A DNA stretch of 64,000 nucleotides from Tritrichomonas musculus (lineage: Eukaryota; Parabasalia; Tritrichomonadida; Tritrichomonadidae), in the NCBI GenBank assembly GCA_039105265.1, contig JAPFFF010000003.1, forward strand, positions 2,480,001-2,544,000, written 5' to 3'. Under the pieces are notes generated by a model. The model was not told the origin of the DNA and made no database searches. It saw only the letters and a program-made list of their open reading frames with translations. Of the stretch, positions 40,291-49,964 are shown piece by piece. The translations under genes and the position numbers were made by a program. Each line of letters opens with the position of its first letter. The stretch's first letter is position 1.

Positions 40291-40746
40291 TTAGATGTAG
40301 GTTCTCGCCCGATTGTTGGTAGTAAAGTCACTCTCTTGTAATGATCTAGACGAAAATGCTGGCTTTTCAAGAGGTGCTCCAACTGAATCACCTTTTGCAG
40401 ATTTATTAATTGATGATAAGGCAGTTTTCACTTTTCCTTCTGGGACATATTTTAATGCTGTGTCAGCTATATTTGCTATTTTATTTCTTGTACTATCGCT
40501 CAAGAAGCTTTCACCAAGACCTCTCGCAACTGAACCAATAACACCAGCATGCTTGGTTAATCCACCTGCTGAAGCATCTAATAGTTTACTTGCAAGACCT
40601 CCCGAAAAACTATCTGCTGCTTCCATTAATAACTTACCACCTAGTCCTACTCCTCCTTTTATTATCTCTTGCCATGGAGAAAATTGTTGCTTTTTGGAAT
40701 AATTTGGCTTCCAATAATCTTCTACTGAATGACGTTCAATTCCCAT
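40291..40746 (-). CDS. Maverick A Gly/Ala-rich minor capsid-like protein (151 aa)
   Basis: After MGIERHSVEDYWKPN comes an amphipathic Gly/Ala-rich stretch (IIKGGVGLGGKLLMEAADS) and AGVIGSVARGLGESFL, then a short basic tail ending NNRARTYI. The type recalls membrane-active minor capsid proteins; the 115-residue protein of Maverick B at 48638 has the same character without clear sequence match. It is the last recognisable gene on this side of Maverick A. Confidence 0.5.
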   Translation of the reverse strand: MGIERHSVEDYWKPNYSKKQQFSPWQEIIKGGVGLGGKLLMEAADSFSGGLASKLLDASAGGLTKHAGVIGSVARGLGESFLSDSTRNKIANIADTALKYVPEGKVKTALSSINKSAKGDSVGAPLEKPAFSSRSLQESDFTTNNRARTYI

Positions 40747-41841
40747 TTTTAAAAAATAAAAAATTATTCGAAATAGTACCAGTGCTTTCCCATTTTGATA
40801 TTTAATATATATAATTCAATCATTTTTATTCAAGAAATATTCAAAAATAGCATAAAAATGGTGTGATTATTGAAAAAAATTATTTTGTAAGATATTGGTG
40901 AATGGTTAACAAATAAAATATCAATCTATTATAAATATTCGTTTTTTATTTTACGATTATTTTTCATTCAAATTCTTGATATTTTTCATTCAAATTCTTG
41001 ATATTTTTTCATTGAAATTTGAATGAAAAAATATCAAGAATTTGAATGAAAAATATCAAGAATTTGAATGAAAAATATCAGAAATTGAATAGAAAATATC
41101 AAAAATTGAATCGAAAATATCATGATTTGAAATAAAAATATCAAGAAATTAAATGCAAAATAATCACATTATAATTAAAAATAACGTTTTTTTGGTTAAG
41201 TTATAAAAAAAATTATGTTAACTAATCATTACAACAAATAAACGATGCGGGTTTTAAAAACACCTGTACTTAAACCTTTTGAAGGTAATATTTAAAAAAA
41301 AAAAACATTTATTATTCAAGAAGATTTGAAGTATATTATGCTTTTTTTCAGGCAAATATTTTTCTGATGTTGAAGCCCTTATTTTCCATGATGTTATTTC
41401 AATATATATTTAACACAGATGATAAGGCGAATCCAAATTAATCTAATAAAACATATTACTTAATAAAATTATAATTTTATCAAAAAAATGGTATTTTATC
41501 TAAAAATTTTCTAAAATAAATATTTTTCATTTATAAAATTAATTATTATTATTATATATAACAAATAAATATAAATATCATGAATTTTGATTAAGATAGT
41601 CCAATATTATAAATGATAATTTTGAAAATTTTACGATGCAATTATTTATCATATATCATAATTAATAGTTAATTTTTTATTGGTTATATACTATATATTA
41701 CAATAGTTTTTTTTATGAGTTTTATATCAGCAGAATAATAATTTGATATTGATTTTTTAACTATATAAAATTATATTATATGTTTTATACTATTGAATAA
41801 ACTAAAAAAAATTAAATGGTTGTTTATTTATAAATTCAATT
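40747..41841. other. Non-coding junction between Maverick A and the hAT gene
   Basis: This stretch holds no gene. It contains a 116-bp palindrome (40960-41075) built of 22-bp repeats that continue in decayed form to about 41160. Weak 14-bp inverted ends (ATGGTGTGATTATT near 40857 and its partner near 41162) could mark a roughly 320-bp miniature element. No Maverick terminus is found here. The final about 600 bases are the 5' flank of the hAT gene. Confidence 0.5.
40960..41075. repeat. Near-perfect 58-bp arm palindrome without a loop
   Basis: 40960-41017 is the reverse complement of 41018-41075 with a single mismatch. Each arm is made of 22-bp units of the type TTTGAATGAAAAATATCAAG, so the palindrome is an inverted junction within a tandem repeat. 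Confidence 0.85.
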
Positions 41842-44340
41842 TTGAGTTGGGAAGATTTTGAAATTAAATGGTCATATTTACTCAATTTTATGGAAAATAC
41901 AATTATGATAGAAGAAACTGAATCACTGCCTACAATGTACACGGCTTTAGATTATTTTTTGAGTAACAAATTAACCAAAGTAATACCTAAGTCAGGCACA
42001 AATAACAGGAAAACATTTCAATGCAATATTGATAAGTCTTTAAATTGTACATTTTCAATGCAATCAAAAGGTGTATTAGAATTTCGCAGATTATTTAAAC
42101 ATTTGGTTAAAGAGCATCTTCCATTATTAGTAAATTCCATTATTAAATTTTTATTTGAAAATCAATCAATCACAAAAAATTGGTCAAGCATTAATATAAT
42201 TAATGAATATATTGAAAAAAATGTTTTAAAAGTATATGAATCTGAAAAAAAAAATATTGAACAAAATAATAATATTAATATCACAATTCAAAATAATGCA
42301 AATCATTGCTTAGATATTTCAAATATTGATCTATCTAAATTGAATCGAACCGTTTTAGAGCAGGGGATTTATCAACATTTACCACTGAAAACAATTTATT
42401 CAAAAGACCACTTTTTGTTTATTATCGGTTTTTTGAAATTGGGCTTTGAAATTGGTAGAAATACAAATATTTCTGCTGAAAACTTCACCGAAATTTGTAA
42501 AGGAGTAAAAGTATCAAAAAAATTACTAGGAAAAGTTGGAAATGATTATTTTTTTAGTAATATTGCTCCTTTTAAAGGAGCTTATGCATCATTCCAAATT
42601 GACGCTTCATTAATAAATGATAAAGAAGTATTGGTATTTGTTTTAACCGCAAAAAGTCGTTTACATTACACTTTTTTATTCGATATTGAATTAAATTTTA
42701 ATGGTAATTTGGAGATGTATCGAGAAATCGTTAAGCAAAAAATAGAAAAAGCTAGAGAAAACCAGATTAATATAGTAGGTTTAACAACTGATAATTTGCC
42801 AACTCAAATAATGGCATTAAATCAAGATAGCAAAGATTCATTGCAAAACTACTTTTCGAATATGAATAATATTATTCATTTTCGTTGTTGTTTGCATTTG
42901 TTAAACCTTGTTTATAAGGATTGGATCAAAACCAAAGGAAAATTTACAAAATATGAAATTTCAATAAGAAACATTTTAAAAGTTTTAAACAAAAATATTT
43001 TTTCACAAAAAATTTCAAGGAAAATACCAAAATTATGTATAACTAGATGGAATTCTGCTTTTCGCGCGTTAGAATGTGTTTTTTATTTGAGAAAAGATAT
43101 TTTAAATCTGATTAAGAATGCCAATAAAAAAGAAATAAAACTTTTGTTTGAGATAAGAAATGATATTAAATATATATTCTCTATAGGCTTTCTAAAAGTT
43201 TATCCATTACTGTTTCATTTTGCAAGTTTGGTTGACTATATGCAAAATGAAAACATATCTTGTGTAGAATCAATAATTGTTATCGAATATTTTTTAAATA
43301 AAATCAAAAAAAACATTCAAAAATTTAAATTATATGATGATGGAAATGATTTATACAAATTTATAAAAAAAAGGTTAATTTTAAACGAAAACATCCAATT
43401 ATATAATTTGGCTTCTTTATTTCATCCTGATGGTATTGTTCGATATAGGAGAATTATGGGAAATTCAAATTCAGATTTTAATATTTCTGAAGATTATAAT
43501 GATTATTTTCATTGCATAAAAGATAAATTATCAATTGAAATCGCTGAACAAAACAGATATATTTCAATCGACGAATATAAAAAAACGAGTATAAAAATGC
43601 CTTAACTGAATTAAGTCGAGCATTTTCTACCAAACAATTTCAAAAAAAGAAGAATTCCAATAGTAAAAATAATTCAAATAATAAAAAAAATTCAAATAAA
43701 AAACAGTCAGATATTTATAACTATTTCCAAATTGATTCAAAATCAGATGAAGATTTCGATGAAAATGATGAATTGCCAAATACAATTAATCTCATTTCTT
43801 CAAACAGAGATGAAAATCAAACAGAAGAAGAAGATTTACAAGATGAAATAGTTAAAGATGAAAATATTATATATAATTTAAATAAACAATACAAAACTGC
43901 ATGTGTCATTGATAATGAAAAAGTATATGGCGAAGTTTTTATACCACAATTCATTGTGCATAATGATAAGGAATTTGCTGTTATAGCGATTAACAGCAGG
44001 TCATTTGAAAAATCAAATATTAAATCAATACAATTTCCTTCTGACTCTAAAGTTGTCACAATCGAAAAGGATGCATTCATTAATTGAATTCATTTCTATT
44101 CCTTCTTCCCTTATATTCCTTGAAGAAGGCTGGTGTCGAGGAACATCAAGATTAACAAATGTTTTAATTTCACCAAATAATCCAAAATATGCATATCTTA
44201 ATAATACAATTATCATTGGCAAAAGTAATGATGAAGATTATGATACAGTTCATTTTGTAAGGAGAGATGCTATGAATATAATAATACCTTCATTTATAAA
44301 GAGAATTGCAATTCTCTTTATATTCATAAATAATAATTAA
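41842..44340 (+). pseudogene. hAT transposase, catalytic half with LRR_5 segment
   Basis: The first frame (to 43605) holds a BED-like finger (FQCNIDKSLNC...KHLVKEH), the first catalytic Asp in FQIDASLINDKE, the second in TTDNLPTQ, the hAT CxxH-type block RCCLHLLNLVYKDW and the TRWNSAF motif. A frameshift in the A-run near 43580 moves the reading into a Lys/Asn-rich linker, then an acidic stretch and BspA-type leucine-rich repeats (IKSIQFPSDSKVVTIEKDAF). A second shift near 44085 moves it to IEFISIPSSLIFLEEGW and IIIPSFIKRIA. It then stops at a 28-bp palindrome, next to a Maverick fragment. The C-terminal dimerisation domain is missing here but found on the opposite strand at 45901-47008. Start codon unclear: no good ATG or initiator is seen, and the first in-frame ATG is at 41890. 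Confidence 0.7.
44295..44322. repeat. 28-bp perfect palindrome at the hAT break
   Basis: TATAAAGAGAATTG is followed directly by its reverse complement. It lies within the last codons of the leucine-rich-repeat segment, about 17 bases before the sequence changes to Maverick ATPase. Confidence 0.8.
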
Positions 44341-44660
44341 AACACATTATTGATACTAGATGATTGTGCAGGTAGTGATTTATTAAAGAATGGTAATAGT
44401 GAATTTATCAAGTTGTTAACCAAGACAAGACACTATAATTTAACATGTATCATGGCTATCCAAACTATTCGATTTGTTCATATGAATGCTAAAAGGTTAG
44501 CAACAGATATCATATGTTATACAGGATATAGTGAGGAAGATTTTACTAGCTTGTTGCAACAAACAAATAACTCATTAAATACTAAGCAGACAGTAGCTGA
44601 ATACTTACAACATAAAGAACCACATGAAAAATTCGTAATGAATATTTCTGCTAATAAGTA
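44339..44660 (+). pseudogene. Maverick packaging ATPase, C-terminal fragment
   Basis: About 105 residues match the C-terminal third of the Maverick B ATPase, from the Walker B strand (LILDDCAG, followed by LLKNGNSE) through LLTKTRHYNLTCIMAIQTIRF and RLATDIICYTGYSEEDF. It is a fragment; the N-terminal part is absent. Base use is AT-rich, closer to Maverick A than to Maverick B, so it may be a piece of A's missing end. Confidence 0.75.
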
Positions 44661-44777
44661 CTATTCAGTGCTTGCCCTTTTGATATTTGATATATCAATT
44701 TTTTGGTATTAAATAAATGTAACCATAATATCGTGAAATTTTATAAATATTTCCAATTTAATTCTTAAGTTAAATAT

Positions 44778-45527
44778 AGAGTAGATGACACTCTCTCAAA
44801 TATTGATTGTTTAGGCCCCATCTCAAAAAGTTTAAATACAATTAAAATCAACATATATCTTCATGATCATATTATAAATAGCTTTTATAAATTAAAATCA
44901 AAATAACTTATAAAGTTAAATAAAACCCACAATAGTAATTATTAGCTTTTAATAACTTTTTAACATTCATACTAATTATTTAAAATTTATTCTTAATTTT
45001 TATTAAAAACATGTTTAGAGATTTAGATAAATATTTTTTTACATTCTTGCTAATCAATAGCATAATTATAAAAAAATATATTATTTTTTTTAAAAAAATG
45101 ACTAAATTACCTAAATAGAAAAGAATATAACTCTTTTTGCAGCTATAAAACTGTTTTTCGTTAACAATGATGTATTTTATTTCTTTTCAATTATGATATG
45201 CTCATTTTTTTCATTATAATATTTGATATAATCAATAATCAAATATTGCGTCATAAGAAAAATTTTGAATAATGTATATAATATATTTGTTGATAATATT
45301 GTTCAAATTTGTCCAAAAATTTGAGGAAACTCGTTTTAATCTCATCACAATATTTGATAAAATTATGAATCTATTTAATACTTAATTGTAAAAGCGCAGC
45401 AATAAAGCATGAATTTTATTATGAATTAAATCTTATTTAGAATAATCCTTTTTATGTTGAATTATTTGATTTTGACATTCCACTTTTTCAATGTGATCCC
45501 CGTATATTTACGAGTGTCATCTACTCT
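44778..45527. mobile_element. 750-bp MITE with perfect 8-bp target duplication
   Basis: The ends AGAGTAGATGACACTC and its reverse complement are flanked by TTAAATAT on both sides (44770-44777 and 45528-45535). An 8-bp duplication is the hallmark of hAT-family insertion. No gene lies inside. The perfect duplication means a young insertion that has not been rearranged since. Confidence 0.85.
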
Positions 45528-45690
45528 TTAAATATCTAATTTGTTTTAAATTTGACATAATATTTTAATATAAATTACATAACAACCTTACATTTCTCAT
45601 TTAATCTCTAATATTCAATCACACTCAATCTCTTAATATCTAATTCAAATATACTTTATTTCTTCTTTCGAATTATATTATTATATAATC

Positions 45691-45864
45691 TTTCATTTAA
45701 TCACATTTAATATAATCTTTTCATGAAATCTTATGATTTTTCATTCAACATCATTATATATCTTCTTTCTAATCATATTTCATTTTATCACATTTAATAT
45801 AATCTTTTTCATCAAATCTTATTATACTTCATTCAACATCATTATAAATCTTCTTTCTAATCCA
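45691..45864. repeat. Two-unit 87-bp tandem repeat
   Basis: Units starting TTTCATTTAATCACATTTAA (45691) and TTTCATTTTATCACATTTAA (45778) run for 87 bases each, ending CTTCTTTCTAATC. They lie just 3' of the hAT dimerisation-domain frame and may be its 3' flank. Confidence 0.75.
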
Positions 45865-45900
45865 TTTCATCTTAAAACTTTAAGTTTAAAAAAGACCAAT

Positions 45901-47008
45901 CTATTCTTTGTGGTTTGGGTGCTGCCACATTGTAACTGCAAAATCTGATTCTGATTTAATTTTTTTCATCTGTTCACTTTCGATATGTAACTCTTGCATC
46001 ATAGTTTTTTGTTTAACACAATTTCTTCTATCTGTAAATCGCCATTTTAACTTTGAAAATGCTCTTTCTGCATCAACTTCTGATGCAGATATAGCATACA
46101 ATCTTGTAGCAATTTCAGCTAAAATTGAAAAACTTTTATCATAATATTTAAAACCTCTTAAAGTTGACCAAAAATTTGAATATTTTGAATTCTTTGAAAT
46201 TGCACCTGGCTTTTTTAATTTAATTACATGAAAAGGTAATGTAATTAAGTCATGTAATTCATGTGTTACTTGAATAGCTTCTTCTTCTGATAGAGAAAGA
46301 TAACATGCATATCTCATTATTAAGTCTTCAATATTTGACCATTCTAAGGCTAATTTCCTATTTTCGTAATAACAATTTTCTTTTTCATCAGAATTATTGT
46401 CATTTTGATTTTTTTGACTATTTTTATCTTCAGAAGTTTTTTCATTTTGATTTGCCTGACCATTTTTATTTTCAGAAGCTTGCTCATTTCGATTTTCTTG
46501 ATTGTTTTTTTCTTTAGAAAGCTTGTTGATTTCCTCATTTGCATAATTTATTTTAATTTTTTTCAGTGTTATTTTATCATTATCAAATGAATCATTATTT
46601 TGTTCATCATCATCTGAATTTTCATCATCTGAGATTTCATCATTTATTAATTCTTCTTCTTCATTCTTTTCTTCTTTTTTTTCATTTTCATCATCTGAAT
46701 AGTTAAGTTCCAGTATATCTTCTTCTTCAATAATGGTTTTATCTGAATTTGTTTCTTCAATACTATCAATTTTAACAACATTGATTTTAGTAGTTTCTTC
46801 ACACCAAAATTCGTTAAGCTTTGAAATTGTAGATGGTATGTCAATTGTTTGGATAACCGTTTTTATAAAAGTAAATTTTTCAAATTCTTTGAGTTTTGTA
46901 TCAAGTGGTATTTCAATTTTTTGAAGATATCGGCAGTTGTAAAATGAGCCTTCACCTACGGCAGCAACATTTTTTGGAATAGCAATACTCTTAATCAAAG
47001 ATTCTGAA
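45901..47008 (-). pseudogene. hAT transposase, C-terminal half with LRR_5 segment
   Basis: Read on the minus strand, the open frame starts with BspA-type leucine-rich repeats (LIKSIAIPKNVAAVGEGSFY, then LQKIEIP and QTIDIPSTISKL). A long acidic Asp/Glu/Asn linker follows, then a complete hAT C-terminal dimerisation domain (ISASEVDAERAFSKLKWRF then TDRRNCVKQKTMMQELHI) and a natural stop. There is no start codon of its own at the 5' edge, where the sequence passes into Maverick B integrase. It complements the catalytic half at 41842-44340, which lacks this domain. An inversion of the block between about 44340 and 47005 would explain the arrangement; two separate truncated copies would too. Confidence 0.7.
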
Positions 47009-47748
47009 AATTAGAACCTGAGTGTAAGTCTATCATATCAGATGAAGATGCATCATACTTATCGAAATCCGTACTCGATTTCATGAGAGAACATGATATT
47101 ATCTATACAACAACGACCGATAACGATCATAACAAACTCGGTATCATTAATAGATTCATGAGAACCATTCGTGATATGAAAGCTAATGAACCAAACACTG
47201 ATATACTATCATTAGTAGAATCCTATAACGATATGCCACATCGATCTCTTAATTATAAATCTCCGAATGAGATAACAGATGAAGATGAGTTAGAGTATAT
47301 CGATAAGATGGAACGTCAAGTAAATCCATATCATTTCAAACCTGGTGATCTAGTTAGAGTAGTTCTGGATAAGAGTCCATTAACGAAACGTCGTTCGAAT
47401 CTATCTAAAGAGTCTTACGTCGTCGATTCCAAAGATGGTAATCAGTTTCTAATTCGATCTATCGACGGATCTGTAGATACTGTACCGGGATATAAACTCG
47501 TGAAGTCATCCAATAACGTTCCACTAGCGACAACAATCAAAGATGGTAAACGCGGTATCGTTAAAGAGATTCGATCTTATAACAAAAAGAGAGATACATA
47601 TACGATTACATATGAAGGTTCAACCGTTAAAGATACTATCAAATCGAAATATCTACGTGAAGGTCATCCAACTAAATTATCGACAATGGAACGTCAATAC
47701 TGGATGAATCAAAATACCATCCCCGATCAAATAAGAAAGTTCATTTAA
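47008..47748 (+). pseudogene. Maverick B integrase, partial
   Basis: The visible part begins inside the retroviral-type integrase core (IISDEDASYLSKSVLDFMRE, then HDIIYTTTTDNDHNKLG) and runs through a C-terminal SH3/chromo-like region (HFKPGDLVRVVLDKSP, later GKRGIVKEIRSYNKKR). Integrases of this type insert Mavericks into chromosomes. The N-terminal part is absent because the gene is joined to hAT-derived sequence. It is followed after 10 bases by the ATPase gene. Confidence 0.8.
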
Positions 47749-47758
47749 CTTACTATAA

Positions 47759-48610
47759 ATGAGTCAAATCAAGAAAGTTGAAGATCTAATCGAAGACACA
47801 TTACGTAAGAATCAACGAGATATCGAAATGGCGTTGATTAAACCACTCGCTCCTGAATATCCATTCTCGTCAAACGGTATCTACTTTCTAATCGGTAAGA
47901 TGGGAGCTGGTAAATCGTTTTGGATCTGGCGACACATCATGATAACTGAACGACTATTCACGAAACCGTATTACAGTAAGATCATATTCTGTTCCACGTC
48001 TGGTAAACTCGATAAAACAGCTGAAGTACTATCCAAGAATGTGAAGACCCCTATCGATTACATCAAAGAAGAGAATCTACTTCCATATCTTAAACGACAT
48101 CTACGACGTAAACTCAAATACTATGCGATGGTCAAACATGTGCTATCCAAAATGGTTGAAACTAATGAAGAAATGGCTAGAATCATCCAGAAACACTCGT
48201 TAATGGAAATCGAAGATCGAATAGCATATATAGCATCCAAGTTAGTTCAGTATCAGACCGCTTCGTATCCGTTCAACACGTTACTCGTATTAGATGACGC
48301 TGCTGGATCCCCATTACTGAAGAACGGTAACAGTGAGCTATGTCGGTTACTAACGAAAACGAGACACTTCAATCTGACTTGTATCATAGCTGTTCAAACA
48401 TTACGATTCGTTCATCTGAATGTTAAACGATTGGCCACTGATATCATATGCTATAGCGGTTTCAGTAAAGAAGATTTCACATCGATGTTACAACAGACTC
48501 CAAACAATCTCGATATCAAGTCAACGACAATCGAATATCTAAATCATAAGGGTCAACATGATCGATTCATCATCAATATCACCGCCAACGAATCACATTT
48601 CGAGCAATAA
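47759..48610 (+). CDS. Maverick B genome-packaging ATPase (283 aa)
   Basis: FtsK/HerA (A32-like) ATPase of Mavericks. Walker A is GKMGAGKSF at about residue 46, after a beta-strand (NGIYFLIG). Walker B is TLLVLDDAAG at about residue 175, followed by the sensor-like KTRHFNLTCIIAVQTLRF and the arginine-bearing RLATDIICYSGF. It would pump the genome into a capsid. It starts 10 bases after the integrase stop, with the TATAAATGAG start context common to genes in these elements. Confidence 0.85.
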   Translation: MSQIKKVEDLIEDTLRKNQRDIEMALIKPLAPEYPFSSNGIYFLIGKMGAGKSFWIWRHIMITERLFTKPYYSKIIFCSTSGKLDKTAEVLSKNVKTPIDYIKEENLLPYLKRHLRRKLKYYAMVKHVLSKMVETNEEMARIIQKHSLMEIEDRIAYIASKLVQYQTASYPFNTLLVLDDAAGSPLLKNGNSELCRLLTKTRHFNLTCIIAVQTLRFVHLNVKRLATDIICYSGFSKEDFTSMLQQTPNNLDIKSTTIEYLNHKGQHDRFIINITANESHFEQ

Positions 48611-48637
48611 ATGAGTATGTTTTTGTGACTTAGAAAC

Positions 48638-48985
48638 ATGGGATTCAAGAGTTTCATTACAAGTGGTTGGAATAGACTTAAAAGTGATGTCCATCAGGGG
48701 CTCATCGGTGCTAAAAACGCTGCACATAGAGTATGGAATGCGACCAAAAAGGGGTTGATCGGTGCTAAAAACTTCGCTATGAATAATCCGAAAGCTATCG
48801 GTACTATGTTACATGCGATAACACCATTCGCTACTGCATTCAATCCAACGTTAGGTGCTATTACATCAGCAGGTGCAAACATATTCAGTCACATGCCAAA
48901 GGGGTCGGTCAAAGACAAGCTCGTGAAGATCAGTGAACAGTTCGCACGTGAGAGAGTATTATTGTGTAAATGGACGGTCAGATAG
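48638..48985 (+). CDS. Maverick B small amphipathic capsid-like protein (115 aa)
   Basis: The N-terminus MGFKSFITSGWNRLKSDVH is followed by two near-repeats (QGLIGAKNAAHRVWNATKK and GLIGAKNFAMNN) and a hydrophobic Gly/Ala stretch. Membrane-active minor capsid proteins in this position are known from Mavericks and adenoviruses, so that is the best guess. The reading frame may have lost its natural C-terminus at the edge of the remnant. Confidence 0.5.
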   Translation: MGFKSFITSGWNRLKSDVHQGLIGAKNAAHRVWNATKKGLIGAKNFAMNNPKAIGTMLHAITPFATAFNPTLGAITSAGANIFSHMPKGSVKDKLVKISEQFARERVLLCKWTVR

Positions 48986-49060
48986 ATTTGATGTTCTAGA
49001 TTAACAGTTGCCACATTAAATTTAATATCTTTGATTTTTTAATTTAATTTTTTATCGTTT

Positions 49061-49420
49061 ATGAAAGTAATGTATTATGTTGATGATGGGGTTCGTGTAT
49101 TTTACACACCGAAGAAACGCTTAAATATGTGGGATAAGTCAATTAAAGAATTCTTGACGAAAATCAATAATGACAAGGAATTTGCCTTGAAGCGTTGCAA
49201 TTATAAAGCCACCAAAGAACAATTTGATGAATTCTTTAATGAATATGATTGTGAGATATATACATATCCTAAAGACATGATGATTTTTGAATTCGTTCGA
49301 TTTTATAGAAGAAATGAACCTGAACGTGTAATGTTAGCTTCTGTCAATGACTTCTTTAATCATCCGAATAAAAGATTTCGTAAAATACCAATTCGTAAGG
49401 GAAACGCAACGAATAAATAA
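49061..49420 (+). CDS. Hypothetical protein (119 aa) between Mavericks B and C
   Basis: Starts MKVMYYVDDGVRVFYTPKKR and is rich in aromatic and charged residues, ending with a basic RFRKIPIRKGN tail. Not recognised. It is bracketed by two similar short sequences, TTAACAGTTGCCAC (near 49001) and TTAACGGTCGCCAC (near 49474), in direct orientation. It lies outside the Maverick C terminus, so it may belong to an element remnant or to the host. Base use is AT-rich, unlike Maverick B. Confidence 0.45.
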   Translation: MKVMYYVDDGVRVFYTPKKRLNMWDKSIKEFLTKINNDKEFALKRCNYKATKEQFDEFFNEYDCEIYTYPKDMMIFEFVRFYRRNEPERVMLASVNDFFNHPNKRFRKIPIRKGNATNK

Positions 49421-49489
49421 ATGAATCAACATTAATGATGTTTTATTTTTTGTACCCCCTGATAAATTTTAAAGTTAACGGTCGCCACT

Positions 49490-49552
49490 TTTGATCTTCA
49501 TCTTTGAATCTTCATCTTTGAATTTACATCTTTGAATTTACATCTTTGAACT
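49490..49552. repeat. Short tandem repeat before Maverick C
   Basis: Units of TTCATCTTTGAA and TTTACATCTTTGAA are repeated four to five times, directly outside the Maverick C terminus. Confidence 0.7.
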
Positions 49553-49557
49553 TGTTT

Positions 49558-49612
49558 AGTAGTATATATCAGTCGGTTTCCGTCGGGGCTAAAGCCCACC
49601 GTCAACACGACT
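49558..49612 (+). repeat. Maverick C terminal repeat
   Basis: AGTAGTATATATCAGTCGGT is followed by TTCCGTCGGGGCTAAAGCCC and ACCGTCAACACGACT. The block GGGCTAAAGCCC can form a small hairpin. The order of blocks (GTCGGTTTCCG, GGGGC, AAGCCCAC, GTCAACACGA) is shared with Maverick A, with different spacing. Confidence 0.8.
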
Positions 49613-49683
49613 AATGACCAAAAATAACAACAACCAAAAATAGAACTTTCAAAAATTTTTTATTTTTTTATCAGCAATTTATA

Positions 49684-49890
49684 ATGTCAAACCAAGCCGA
49701 AACATTAAGCATCCTCATTAATAGAATAAACAAAAAGCTAAAAGGTTGGAGACCAGCATTAAAATACCTCTACGATAATGATGATATCATAGATGAAGTA
49801 CTAAAAGAGATAAATCACTTTATTGAACAACTAAAGAAATTCAACGGTCCTGCTGAATTAATTGCTGAACTTGAAGAACTCATTTATTAG
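49684..49890 (+). CDS. Maverick C small helical protein (68 aa)
   Basis: Starts MSNQAETLSILINRINKKL and is predicted mostly helical by eye, with an acidic leucine-rich end (ELIAELEELIY). Not recognised. It is the first gene inside the terminus. Confidence 0.5.
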   Translation: MSNQAETLSILINRINKKLKGWRPALKYLYDNDDIIDEVLKEINHFIEQLKKFNGPAELIAELEELIY

Positions 49891-49964
49891 ACAATTCATT
49901 TAATTCATTCTCAAGTTGATGAACTTTATTTTTGTTTTTTGTTTTTTAATTTCATGATAAAGAT

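Larger units (their letters stand above)
21003..40746. mobile_element. Maverick/Polinton A, one terminus present
   Basis: The element starts with AGTAGTATATACGAGTCGG, the AGTAGT-type terminus known for Mavericks, and carries protein-primed polymerase B, a capsid-type gene block and about ten small genes in a compact layout on both strands. The far terminus, the integrase and a complete packaging ATPase are not seen to the right, where other repeats follow. It therefore looks cut off on that side. About two genes appear broken; the long frames elsewhere are open, which suggests a fairly recent insertion. Confidence 0.8.
47004..48985 (+). mobile_element. Maverick/Polinton B remnant
   Basis: Three genes in a row on the plus strand: part of an integrase, a packaging ATPase and a small capsid-like protein. 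The left side is cut by the hAT-derived DNA and no Maverick terminus is seen on either side. Base use is richer in CG-containing codons (CGA, TCG, ACG) than Mavericks A and C, so it is a separate lineage. It is a fragment; the frames that remain are open, so the loss is probably not old. Confidence 0.8.

Noticed and set aside
40747-41841. A right-hand terminus of Maverick A
   Set aside because: No inverted copy of the AGTAGTATATA terminus or its GC-rich blocks is found in this interval.
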